Below, in pieces: positions 1 to 7,214 of a stretch of DNA of 34,485 bases. The translations under genes and the position numbers were made by a program. The notes below the pieces were generated by a model. That model saw nothing but the letters and a program-made list of their open reading frames with translations. It did no database searches and was not told the origin of the DNA. Position 1 is the first letter of the stretch; the number at the start of each line of letters is the position of its first letter. The DNA comes from Verrucomicrobiota bacterium. Lineage in GTDB: Bacteria > Verrucomicrobiota > Verrucomicrobiia > Chthoniobacterales > UBA10450. The stretch lies in the NCBI GenBank assembly GCA_003221295.1, contig QHRA01000056.1, positions 1 through 34,485 of the forward strand, in the 5' to 3' direction.

Positions 1-1571
1 ACCCAGGCCATGCTATCGAGGTAAGCGCCGTTGTCGGGGTCGAGTTGAAGCGCGCGCTTGATTGCGTCTTCTGCTTCGTCGAGGTGACTGTTCTGTTCGG
101 CCCACATGTAGCCAAGGTAATTATAGGGCTCGGCCGCATTGGCGGGATCCATCGCGATGGCTTTGTGGAAAAGTTCGGCCGCTTTATCATAGAGACTGGC
201 CTCTTCCGCCGCGGCGCCATATTCAACGTAAAAACGTGGTTTCAGAAAATCAGCCTGCGCATTCTGCGCTTCGTTGAGCGCTTCTTCGAACATGACCACC
301 GCCTCTTTCGCCTTTTTCGACTCGCGCAGGGCAATCGCGAGATAGTAGGCGAATTCGGGAGCTTCGGGATAACGCCGGCGCCCTTCTGTCAAAATCGAAA
401 CGGCGCGCTCGCTCTGTTTCAGCGGCGCCAGCAATAATTCCGCGAGCCGTAAATATGTGGCCGCGTGATTTGGATTAATAAGCAGGCTTTGTTCATAGTT
501 CTGTGCCGCCTTCTTGAATTCCACGTTCGCCGGGTCGGTTTGATTGTCCCGAAGCAGCGCGCGCGCTTCATCATCGTGCAATTGGGCTAACAACTCGTAG
601 GGCTGATATTTTTCAGGGTGTTCCTGGATAATCGCTTCAAGTGTTTCCACGGCGCGTGCCCGCTGATTTGTTAACACAAATCCGGTCGCCAGTTTTTCGC
701 GGACATTGGCGTCGTCAGGTTGCAACTCAAGCACGCGCAAATAAAACGGAAGCGCTTCCTTGATCTGTTGGGTGGAGGCGAAGTAATCCCCCGCCTCCTT
801 CAAAACGGCAGCATCGTTTTGCCCTTTCGCGGCCGCCCTCTTAAAAACGTCGTTCAGACGCGCTATTTGCTCCGGAACCGGCTTGGCATCTGGTTTCAAA
901 ATGACGGAACCGTAAAGTCGGCCAAGCCTTGCCCAGAAAATCGGATCGTCGCTTGGCAATTTGGCGGCGCGATCGAGAGTTTCGACCGCCTTTTTTTCAT
1001 CGCCAGCGGTGAGATGAATCTCAAACAGTCGCTGGTAGCCATCAATTTTCAGCGGATCCAGCGCGATGGCTTTGTTGGCGAACTCAATCGCCTGACCGAC
1101 CTTCTTCAAATACTTTGCGTAGATAAAAGCCAGCTCCAGATAAGGCTCGGGCGCTTTCGGATGTACCTTAATTGCGTCTTTTAAGACATCAATCGCGCTC
1201 GGATAATCATCGTCCCGCGTCAGCAACGCCGCGACACGAACCGCCAGTTCGATCTGCCCCGGATCGACATTCAGAACCTGACGATAAGCTTCGACAGCTT
1301 TTTCCATTTCGCCGTTCTCCTCAAAATCGATTCCTTCGACGAAATGGGCGAGGGCCTCGGCCTTGTGTTCACCCTCGATGCTCAGATTCAAATCTCGCGC
1401 AGGAGGTAGGGCCAGCGAATCATCGATTACATCGGCTCGCTTCGGTGCCGCGTGCGCCGCCGTTGCCTTTTGCGATCGCGTAGATGGTGCCCGCGCGGAT
1501 GAGATTTTTCCGATGCCGCATACCAGCAGAAGCAGCGCAAGATAAGCTCCCTGCTTGCGCACAATCATCAT
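1..1571 (-). CDS. Secreted TPR-repeat protein (C-terminus beyond window)
   Basis: An open frame of about 523 codons runs off the left edge. It begins with two adjacent ATGs (1571 and 1568), followed by positively charged residues and a hydrophobic stretch (about residues 8-20), which is a probable signal peptide. From about residue 75 the protein is a chain of helical repeats with the TPR spacing of small and aromatic residues; examples are AVEAYRQVLNVDPG, AIEFANKAIALDPLKIDGY and AELFHKAIAMDPANAAEPYNYLGY. Tandem TPRs scaffold protein-protein contacts. In secreted or periplasmic proteins of this kind the partner is usually an envelope or export complex, but no partner can be named here. It could be the last gene of a minus-strand group, since the mini-protein at 1624-1728 lies upstream in the same direction. 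Start choice between the two ATGs is uncertain; family (TPR) is secure, function is not. Confidence 0.85.
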   Translation of the reverse strand, partial: MMIVRKQGAYLALLLLVCGIGKISSARAPSTRSQKATAAHAAPKRADVIDDSLALPPARDLNLSIEGEHKAEALAHFVEGIDFEENGEMEKAVEAYRQVLNVDPGQIELAVRVAALLTRDDDYPSAIDVLKDAIKVHPKAPEPYLELAFIYAKYLKKVGQAIEFANKAIALDPLKIDGYQRLFEIHLTAGDEKKAVETLDRAAKLPSDDPIFWARLGRLYGSVILKPDAKPVPEQIARLNDVFKRAAAKGQNDAAVLKEAGDYFASTQQIKEALPFYLRVLELQPDDANVREKLATGFVLTNQRARAVETLEAIIQEHPEKYQPYELLAQLHDDEARALLRDNQTDPANVEFKKAAQNYEQSLLINPNHAATYLRLAELLLAPLKQSERAVSILTEGRRRYPEAPEFAYYLAIALRESKKAKEAVVMFEEALNEAQNAQADFLKPRFYVEYGAAAEEASLYDKAAELFHKAIAMDPANAAEPYNYLGYMWAEQNSHLDEAEDAIKRALQLDPDNGAYLDSMAW

Positions 1572-1584
1572 CCTGCCTGAATCT

Positions 1585-1618
1585 ACTGTGCCGGTCTGCC
1601 GAGGCAAACCGGCACAGT
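1585..1618. repeat. 11-bp inverted repeat between two minus-strand genes
   Basis: ACTGTGCCGGT at 1585-1595 is exactly mirrored by ACCGGCACAGT at 1608-1618, with a 12-nt loop. It sits between the stop of the mini-protein gene and the start of the TPR gene. There is no T-run on either side, so it is not a classical intrinsic terminator. It may be an extragenic palindrome or a processing/attenuation hairpin. Confidence 0.5.
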
Positions 1619-1623
1619 CGCCG

Positions 1624-1728
1624 TTACGACTTGTAACGCAGACGCTTCTTATGGCGATTCTCCTTCATTCGCTTGCGGCGTTTGTGCTTGGAGATTTTCG
1701 CTTTGCGTCTTTTTTTGAGAGAACCCAT
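1624..1728 (-). CDS. bS22/mS38-like (AURKAIP1/COX24-domain) mini ribosomal protein
   Basis: ATG at 1728 opens a 34-codon frame ending in TAA at 1624. The product begins MGSLKKRRKAKISKHKRRKR and continues with MKENRHKKRL and RYKS; about half of its residues are Lys or Arg. This is the pattern of the AURKAIP1/COX24 domain (mitochondrial mS38, mycobacterial bS22: short, starting MGS, then K/R-rich with a central K-x-H-R motif), which binds rRNA of the small subunit near the decoding region. No strong ribosome binding site is visible, which seems common in this genome. It is too short for usual gene callers. An alternative is an unrelated small basic protein, but the start motif and length match the family closely. 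Confidence 0.75.
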   Translation of the reverse strand: MGSLKKRRKAKISKHKRRKRMKENRHKKRLRYKS

Positions 1729-1819
1729 AGCGGAAAGATAAATTTGGCGTGGCAGTGAGGCGAAACGCAAGCATTGCTTGCGTAGGATGGCAAACAGTTT
1801 CGGTAATCAAATCGCGCGG

Positions 1820-2541
1820 TCACTTTTCGAAAAGAAGCACCATCACACCAACTAATAATAGCAGCGATCACATCACCAGGCTTTCATAGCGTTCAAACCA
1901 ACCAAGTCCGATGCTGCAAATTCCGAGCAGGGCCAGAGAGGTGAAAACCAACACTCCTGCAACTGCGGCGGTGGAGAGAATAAGGATTAGCAGGACAAAC
2001 GGCCCCAGCCGAAGCGAATTCCCGAAACGTAAATCGGCAGAAACGCTTCACAGGGTAAGAAGGTAAGCATGGCAAACAGGCTGCCAATTGCGACCCAGTC
2101 GGAGTGCGGGTGCGCGAAATATCCGGGCACGAAAATGCGCCAGCGATTCCTTCAGTTCATGCTGATGTTTATGCTCATGCTCGTTCCCACCGTGGCCGCC
2201 TTTCGAAAATAAGTGAGTGTGGCTGTGAGCGTGGCCGGAAAGTTGTCGCCAGACGTAGAATAGACCGAGTCCGATGAGCAATGCTCCCGCGATTCGCGGG
2301 AACCACGTGCCAATGCGCCAGCTCAGCGCCACTCCAAAAATCGTTAGGATTCAACCGAGTAGCGCAGTTGTGAGGACATGGCCCGTGCCGGCTAATGCGG
2401 TAATTAGGAGTGTTTTGGAATGACTCCAGCGTTGCGCACGACCCGCTGCCACGAAGGGCAACCAGTGGGTCGGAATCGCGGCGTGAAAAATGCCACCGTG
2501 AATCCGGTAAACGCAATGGTAGTGAGGACGGTTTCGTTCAT
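1820..2541 (-). pseudogene. Decayed NicO/RcnA-like metal transporter
   Basis: Pieces of one membrane protein can be read in order on the minus strand, but in several frames. ATG 2541 gives MNETVLTTIAFTGFTVAFF; after a frame change comes HAAIPTHWLPFVAAGRAQRW and SHSKTLLITALAGTGHVLTT, ended by an in-frame stop near 2351. The next frame gives ALSWRIGTWFPRIAGALLIG, then a His-rich loop (GHAHSHTHLF and HEHKHQHEL). Another frame gives SDWVAIGSLFAMLTFLPCEA, and after one more shift PFVLLILILSTAAVAGVLVF follows, with another in-frame stop before the last 13 codons. Polytopic architecture with a His-rich cytoplasmic loop and an H-SKT helix is typical of NicO-family nickel/cobalt exporters (RcnA-like) or related UreH/TauE-like proteins. 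At least four lesions make it non-functional as sequenced. The family call is moderate; the broken state is clear. Confidence 0.7.
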
Positions 2542-2562
2542 GCCTTGACCCCGCGCGTTTAA

Positions 2563-2636
2563 TCGGGCTGGTGGGATTTGAACCCACGGCCTCCTCGTCC
2601 CGAACGAGGCGCTCTACCAAGCTGAGCCACAGCCCG
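2563..2636 (-). tRNA. tRNA-Pro (anticodon CGG)
   Basis: The minus strand folds as a complete cloverleaf: acceptor CGGGCTG/CAGCCCG, D-arm GCTC/GAGC, anticodon stem CCTCG/CGAGG with loop TTCGGGA (anticodon CGG), five-base variable loop, and T-arm GTGGG/CCCAC around TTCAAAT. The discriminator base is A and the CCA end is not encoded. It lies just upstream of the decayed transporter. Confidence 0.95.
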
Positions 2637-2895
2637 CGATGTGCGGCCGCGGAGTGCCGCGGCTTAGCTGACTACTTCGCGTATTTGGGACGCGATAGCA
2701 AGAAGATCGCGCGTTTTTCGACTTATCCCATTGCGAAGAAAGAAAGTGTCGCATTTTTTTGCCACCCGTCGATTGAAGCGAGGAAGCGTCCGAGAAAAGT
2801 CGTAATGAGGAGAAGATTCGAGGATGCAATCGGTTAGGGGATGGCTGCCTTTTGTAGTCTTGCACATCAGAGGTTCGACTTTTTCTGGTGTTTAC

Positions 2896-2913
2896 GTGTC
2901 TAGTGTTAGACAC
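2896..2913. promoter_or_regulatory. Inverted repeat next to the cassette 1 promoter
   Basis: GTGTCTA (2896-2902) and TAGACAC (2907-2913) form a perfect 7-bp inverted repeat with a 4-nt spacer, ending 9 bp before the -24 element. Its position fits a regulator-binding site or a small hairpin. Bacterial enhancer-binding proteins usually bind further upstream, so a repressor or an accessory protein is equally possible. Confidence 0.4.
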
Positions 2914-2922
2914 AACCCTCCG

Positions 2923-2938
2923 TGGCACCGGCACTGCT
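2923..2938 (+). promoter_or_regulatory. Sigma-54 (-24/-12) promoter of pseudopilin cassette 1
   Basis: TGGCACCGGCACTGCT matches the consensus TGGCAC-N5-TTGCW at all positions but one, with GG (2924-2925) and GC (2936-2937) separated by exactly 10 nt. Transcription would start near 2948-2949, about 18 nt before the first ATG of the cassette. Sigma-54 control is well known for type IV pilin genes in other bacteria. The equivalent position of cassette 2 has an even better match, which makes chance unlikely. Confidence 0.7.
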
Positions 2939-2966
2939 ATAGTAATTCTAATAAATCCCCTCATTT

Positions 2967-3467
2967 ATGAAGATGAATAAGACCCGGAGCGTCACAAACG
3001 CAGCTAATACACTGCCTGAGGTGCTCATCGCAGTCGTGCTGGTTGCGACCTTCTTCGCTTCGATTTTCGAGCTTAATGCCGTCTGTCTGCGGTGCATCGA
3101 CGCTAGTAAAGAGTCACTCGCCGCAGTGCAAAGCGTTCAGGATCGGAGCGAGGTTTTGCGTAATCTCGCCTTCTCTGATCTGACGAACACTTCGTTTGTG
3201 CAGAATCTGATGAACACGTCTGCTAATCCGGCACCTTTTTCAAAGAAGGCAACCGAGGTAGTCACGATTAGCAAGTATCCGACAGCCAACGGAGTAACCA
3301 AATTCACACGCGCACCTAACGGCACGGTCACCACTGACTCGATAGCCACGGACCTTGGCACGGGATTGCTCAAAGTGGACGTCCAAGACTCCTGGACTAT
3401 GGCCGTGGGTGGTCGCAGCCGAATCGAACAGACAAGCAGCATTATTTCAAACGGCACTAAGAAATGA
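2967..3467 (+). CDS. PilV-like prepilin, first gene of cassette 1
   Basis: A 166-residue protein with a short basic leader (MKMNKTRSVTNAAN), then TLPEVLIAVVLVATFFASIF: a type III signal peptide-like segment with Glu at +5 and a single hydrophobic helix, followed by a soluble domain without cysteine pairs. The residues around the expected cleavage site are A-N-TLPE instead of the canonical G-F-TLxE, so processing by a standard prepilin peptidase is not assured. It resembles the PilV/minor pilin class and has a paralogue at 9636-10259. The stop overlaps the next start in ATGA, implying translational coupling. Start at 2967 was chosen because the sigma-54 start site lies near 2949; ATG 2973 is an alternative. 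No Shine-Dalgarno sequence is evident. Confidence 0.75.
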   Translation: MKMNKTRSVTNAANTLPEVLIAVVLVATFFASIFELNAVCLRCIDASKESLAAVQSVQDRSEVLRNLAFSDLTNTSFVQNLMNTSANPAPFSKKATEVVTISKYPTANGVTKFTRAPNGTVTTDSIATDLGTGLLKVDVQDSWTMAVGGRSRIEQTSSIISNGTKK

Positions 3468-4081
3468 AACTCAAAAAACTCACAAAGATTCGCGCCTTCA
3501 CTCTCGTAGAAATGATGATCGCGATCGCCATTGCTTTCACGATCCTGGGTGTCACGCTGACTTCGTCAATCGCTCTAGAAAAGAGTTTTAATTCAGTGGA
3601 CAACTATTTCGCGACACACATGCAGCAAATCCGCATTGTAGATTATCTCGCCCGAGATGTGAGGCGTGGATTTAGCGTCACCTCGTCCCTTGATAAGCAA
3701 ACGGTAACGGTGAAAATCCCCAGGTATATTATTCAGGCGGCCGATTCGGATGCAACTCCTTCCACCATAGGAACTCCGCGCTCGCCAAGGTTGGCTATCT
3801 CAAGTGGCGATTACAACATAAATTATGGTACCGCGACCAACCAGATTAGTACAGTCCTGTACCAAATAAGCGGCTCTTCCATTCTGCGGACGGAAGACGG
3901 TGTCGTGACAACGATTGCCTCGAGCACTGACAATCTAATCCCGGAAACGGTCGACGTAGAATTAGCTAATACCGAGTACACTACTACGGCGATTACGTTT
4001 AAGCCTATTTCCGTGGCCGACCGAAACGGCACAGTCGTTTATTCGACAGCTTACCTGAGAAACCGGCGGCGTTCCCTTTAG
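3464..4081 (+). CDS. PilW/GspJ-like prepilin, second gene of cassette 1
   Basis: A 205-residue protein with leader MKLKKLTKIRA followed by FTLVEMMIAIAIAFTILGVT, the class III prepilin signal with Phe +1 and Glu +5 but Ala rather than Gly at -1. The soluble part starts with a helix containing QQIRIVDYLARDVRRG, a signature of PilW/GspJ-type minor pseudopilins, which prime assembly of a pilus or pseudopilus in the inner membrane. It overlaps the previous gene by 4 nt and is followed 16 nt later by the PilX-like gene. Cassette 2 carries the same middle gene at 8842-9639, where the -1 residue is the canonical Gly. Confidence 0.8.
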   Translation: MKLKKLTKIRAFTLVEMMIAIAIAFTILGVTLTSSIALEKSFNSVDNYFATHMQQIRIVDYLARDVRRGFSVTSSLDKQTVTVKIPRYIIQAADSDATPSTIGTPRSPRLAISSGDYNINYGTATNQISTVLYQISGSSILRTEDGVVTTIASSTDNLIPETVDVELANTEYTTTAITFKPISVADRNGTVVYSTAYLRNRRRSL

Positions 4082-4097
4082 AAACTAACAACGAAAG

Positions 4098-5732
4098 ATG
4101 AAAATTAAGAGCAACAACAACGAATCCGGTAATGTCTTGATCTGCGTGTTAGGTGCGATTTTGGTCGTATCACTTATCGGCGCTAATGTTCTGCGCAATT
4201 CCACGACACGCCTCAATAGTTCATCCAATCAGGTGCGAGCATGGAAGGAAGCGCTCTCCGCCGCCGAAGCAGGTGGTGATATGGCCTTTGCCGAGCTACG
4301 GAAGACAGTCCCCGGGATGAGCCCGACCCCGAGCCCGAGCCCGTGGATGGGATGGACTAATTCCGGAACCACGCACGTGAGTCCGGTAACCACTTTCGGC
4401 AGCGACAACCTTAAGGCTCGGACAGTAGTAGAAACGTGCTATTTCGACAGCTCAGGAGTTTTCCATCCTGGGGCAAATCCGGATCCAAACGCAAATAGCT
4501 GGTATCGTGTTCGAAGCAAAGGTACGATGCCTCTTCCAGGCCTTAAGAGAACCGGAATGGATGACACGCTTATCAATGATGGTCATAGCCACTTTGCTGC
4601 GAAGGGTTCCACAGCAATGCAGGATATCACCGCCCGAGGCAACGGCGATAGCGTCTTACGCAAAATCGATTTTAAATATGACCATTTCGTAACCACTTAT
4701 GGAAATGATTGGGATGATCCGCTCGGAACGAGGAATGATCCCGCGGCGATCGGGGCGACTCCGCAAATCTCGCGACGGATCGAGCAGATCGTCACCCCGG
4801 TGACACCTTTCTTCGACGCGGCGATTAAAGCGTCTGCCAGCTTCTACGGCCTTGGCTCCGCCGCCATGCTTGACAGCTACGATTCGCGAAAAGGTCCCTA
4901 TGTCTTCGTCGCGAATGATCCGACTAACCCACGTTATCCCGATTCACGTCATGGATCCCTCCAAATCGGCAGCTCCACGGCAACTGTCAAAGGCATGCTT
5001 TACGGGGATGTGGCGACAAACGGAGGAACCATTGTTGGTTCATCTCAAATAACCGGAACTGTAGATAATAATGTGCCTTTTAATCTCGACGATTATCATA
5101 TGCCTGACACTTCGGCGTGGGCGTACCAACCGGCTGGGACCGGAGCGGGGAAGCTGCCGTTGGCCGTCTCGAGTTCTACAACGCTTACGCCACCGGCTGA
5201 CGGAAGCTCAAATGCCCCAGTCTATTATGTTATTTCGTCGCTCACCGGTGCGTTGAAAGTGAATCCCACAGCAGCGGGAACGGACACCTACGTCGCTATC
5301 CACGTCACAGGCAATATTTCGGGCAACTCCGCCGGCATCACGGTAAATCCGAATGTCCACCTTAAGATTTATTTCGACCGCAATATTGACGTTAAAAACA
5401 ATAACCTTATAAACCAGAATCCGAGTCTCGCGAACCCAATCGCCGGCAACCTCCAATTCTACGGTATTAGTCCACCGCGTGACGTGAACGGCGTTCCGCA
5501 ATGGACACAAACTATCCAACTTAATTCCGCCACGCCGAGTACTCTTGCCATGACATTCTACGCGCCGAGCGCGGATGTCACCTTGAATGGGAACCCTGAT
5601 TTTATTGGGACCATGGTCTGCAAGACTTTTTACGGGAACGGAAACGTAAGCTGGCATTATGATCGCGCACTCAATAGTGAGGGGGAAGTCCTGGATTTTC
5701 GTATCGCCAGCTACGTAGAGGACACCCGCTAA
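4098..5732 (+). CDS. PilX-like protein with long beta-rich C-terminal region, third gene of cassette 1
   Basis: A 544-residue protein. A single N-terminal hydrophobic helix (ESGNVLICVLGAILVVSLIG) is followed by QVRAWKEALSAAEAGGDMAF, the AEAG motif of PilX N-terminal domains. The remainder is Gly/Asn/Ser/Thr-rich and probably beta-structured, with a SPTPSPSPSP-type linker near residue 75. The last ~100 residues (NLQFYGISPP, then TFYAPSADVTLNGN and FIGTMVCKTFYGNG) align by eye with the end of 7215-8792, as does the closing FRIASYVEDTR with FKIAGWFEDVKK. PilX-type proteins are minor components at the pilus tip or base; the large exported domain suggests an adhesive or surface role, which is inference. 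No close functional assignment is possible. Confidence 0.75.
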   Translation: MKIKSNNNESGNVLICVLGAILVVSLIGANVLRNSTTRLNSSSNQVRAWKEALSAAEAGGDMAFAELRKTVPGMSPTPSPSPWMGWTNSGTTHVSPVTTFGSDNLKARTVVETCYFDSSGVFHPGANPDPNANSWYRVRSKGTMPLPGLKRTGMDDTLINDGHSHFAAKGSTAMQDITARGNGDSVLRKIDFKYDHFVTTYGNDWDDPLGTRNDPAAIGATPQISRRIEQIVTPVTPFFDAAIKASASFYGLGSAAMLDSYDSRKGPYVFVANDPTNPRYPDSRHGSLQIGSSTATVKGMLYGDVATNGGTIVGSSQITGTVDNNVPFNLDDYHMPDTSAWAYQPAGTGAGKLPLAVSSSTTLTPPADGSSNAPVYYVISSLTGALKVNPTAAGTDTYVAIHVTGNISGNSAGITVNPNVHLKIYFDRNIDVKNNNLINQNPSLANPIAGNLQFYGISPPRDVNGVPQWTQTIQLNSATPSTLAMTFYAPSADVTLNGNPDFIGTMVCKTFYGNGNVSWHYDRALNSEGEVLDFRIASYVEDTR

Positions 5733-5754
5733 AGCGCGCTCTTGTTCGCGCGCT
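5733..5754 (+). terminator. Hairpin at the end of cassette 1
   Basis: AGCGCGC (5733-5739) pairs with GCGCGCT (5748-5754) around the 8-nt loop TCTTGTTC, immediately after the TAA stop. No T-tract follows, so it is a terminator-like or transcript-stabilising hairpin rather than a textbook terminator. Confidence 0.4.
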
Positions 5755-5989
5755 CGCAGAAATCGGTTGATAACAACGACGCGCCAACTTCCCACGTTCA
5801 CCAGGTTTGCTGCACAGCGGGGTCAACTGGCAAACCATCTAGCGACTTCTAACTAAAAACAGGATCAGTAGCGGGAAGGCGGGACCTTGTGGGCTCTCGA
5901 CCCAAGAAAATTATCTGTACGATGGTAGAAAAACGCTGTCAAACGCACGTAGGGTGGGTAGGGTATAGCTCACTGTTCCTCTGGTTTTT

Positions 5990-6265
5990 GTGATTAAGTA
6001 TACCATTTTTGTGGTCATTTTTCTCGGTCTTGGCTGGGTTTTCTTCTTGCAAAAACAGCATGAAAAAAAAGCAGCGCTGGAATTAAGAAAAAAACAAGAA
6101 GAAGCCGTCGTAAAAGCACACGCAACGCCTTCTCCAGCTAATTCTTCCCTCAAAGGTTTGCCGAAGCCGAAGCCCACCCCTGTGCTGGGGCCCCCTCCGA
6201 CCTCGAAGCCGAAGCCGACGCCGATGCTGCCCAAACCGACTCCGATGCTACAGCAGACTCCATAG
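5990..6265 (+). CDS. Small single-pass membrane protein with proline-rich tail
   Basis: GTG at 5990 gives 91 residues: a hydrophobic helix from about residue 3 to 20 (YTIFVVIFLGLGWVFFLQ), a charged, helical, probably coiled-coil stretch (EKKAALELRKKQEEAVVKAH), then a Pro/Lys/Thr-rich tail with repeats such as KPKPTPVLG and PKPTPML twice. The layout (anchor, charged stalk, Pro-rich extension) recalls TonB-like or periplasm-spanning linkers, but there is no TonB C-terminal domain. It lies between the two pseudopilin cassettes and could belong to the same system. A weak GG-N10-GC sequence (5956-5969) lies just upstream and may be coincidence. No ribosome binding site is seen. I do not recognise a family. 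Confidence 0.5.
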   Translation: MIKYTIFVVIFLGLGWVFFLQKQHEKKAALELRKKQEEAVVKAHATPSPANSSLKGLPKPKPTPVLGPPPTSKPKPTPMLPKPTPMLQQTP

Positions 6266-7214
6266 CTGTGTCATTCCGATGCTTATCCCAGCCTCCCTGG
6301 CTCTATACGGAAATCCTCACGCCAGCAAGATATCCAACCGCAAAGACGCACCGTCTGGTAGATGATCAAGTTTTCAACAATGCCCGATGGCTTTTGATCG
6401 GATGCGCTGTGGAAGCCCAGAGTGCGGATTCGGTTACGGCAAATGACGGGAAGCGTGTATCAAGTAATCCTTCCAGTGATCAGAATCTTCCTGTGCAATT
6501 TTGCAAGGCGTCGTCGCAGACGAAATGCCTCATCCGTATACATTGTGACATCGTGTGTGGGGTGTACACGCCCAACTCCCGACGGATGGATGCTGGTAAT
6601 CCTGCATTTGCCGGGCTCCGCAATCTTATTGGCAAAGTGAACCTGCTGAGCTCCTTTCAAATGAGCGAAGAAATCCTTGCGTCGAGTAGACGAAAGAATC
6701 TTTAGGCGCAGTCCGCTCTCCATTCGACCGATCAACGGATCCATCTGTATTGGCTAGTATGCATTTCGTGTGCCGGGAGTCGATGAGACCAAGTTATCGA
6801 ATTCGAAAATAAGATAGAAGGACATATGATCTTACCCCCCGCCAATGACCCGATAACGAGTTTCCATCGCCAGAGAGCAATGTTAGGAGCGCAAGCGCGT
6901 CCTCACCCGCTAGCTGGACAGTCGGCCGTGCCAGTCGTTTCCGCCAGGATCTCGCAAATTTCGCCAGTCGTGCATGCCAACGATCGCAAAAACGGGATGA
7001 CGACTCTTATAACTGCAACTTCCGCGTAGCCCCGGCTTTTTCTAGGTCCCAAACCGGGCAGCGATTTTTGAGAGGCGTCCGCCGCCGGGAAGCACCCGAC
7101 GTCTGTCGCCAAAGCTTTGCCCGCCGAAAGGCGCGGCCGCTTCTGACCACAAGCGAACGCCATTCTGACGCTGGTGCAGAATCCATCTCGATTTGGGCTG
7201 AGCGAGCGCAGCGC
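6266..7214. other. Gap of 949 bases with no recognised gene
   Basis: Open frames here are short, lie in competing frames and have atypical composition. A frame at 6268-6705 (145 codons, GTG start) and a frame at 6826-7029 preceded by AGAAGGACAT are the best of them, but neither product resembles a known family. The DNA between two convergent cassettes may be the eroded remains of older genes. I found no terminal inverted repeats that would mark a mobile element. Confidence 0.5.

Larger units (their letters stand above)
2637..2966. other. Intergenic region between tRNA-Pro and pseudopilin cassette 1
   Basis: I see no credible gene in these 330 bases; open frames here are short and overlap the tRNA. 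The right-hand 70 bases hold a perfect inverted repeat (2896-2913) and a sigma-54 type promoter (2923-2938), described separately. The rest shows nothing I can name. Confidence 0.6.

Noticed and set aside
2571-2837. Protein frame through tRNA-Pro
   Set aside because: The frame is a translation of the tRNA gene (GFEPTASSSRTRR-like), a known artefact.
5956-5969. Third sigma-54 promoter upstream of the proline-rich protein
   Set aside because: GG-N10-GC spacing is right, but TGGGTA and TAGCT depart from the consensus too much to call.
6268-6705. 145-codon plus-strand frame between the cassettes
   Set aside because: Overlapping frames of similar length exist on both strands, the product has no recognisable segment and no ribosome binding site.
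6826-7029. 67-codon frame with AGAAGGA just upstream of its ATG
   Set aside because: The ribosome-binding match is attractive but the product lacks any domain, hydrophobic segment or repeat and could be chance.
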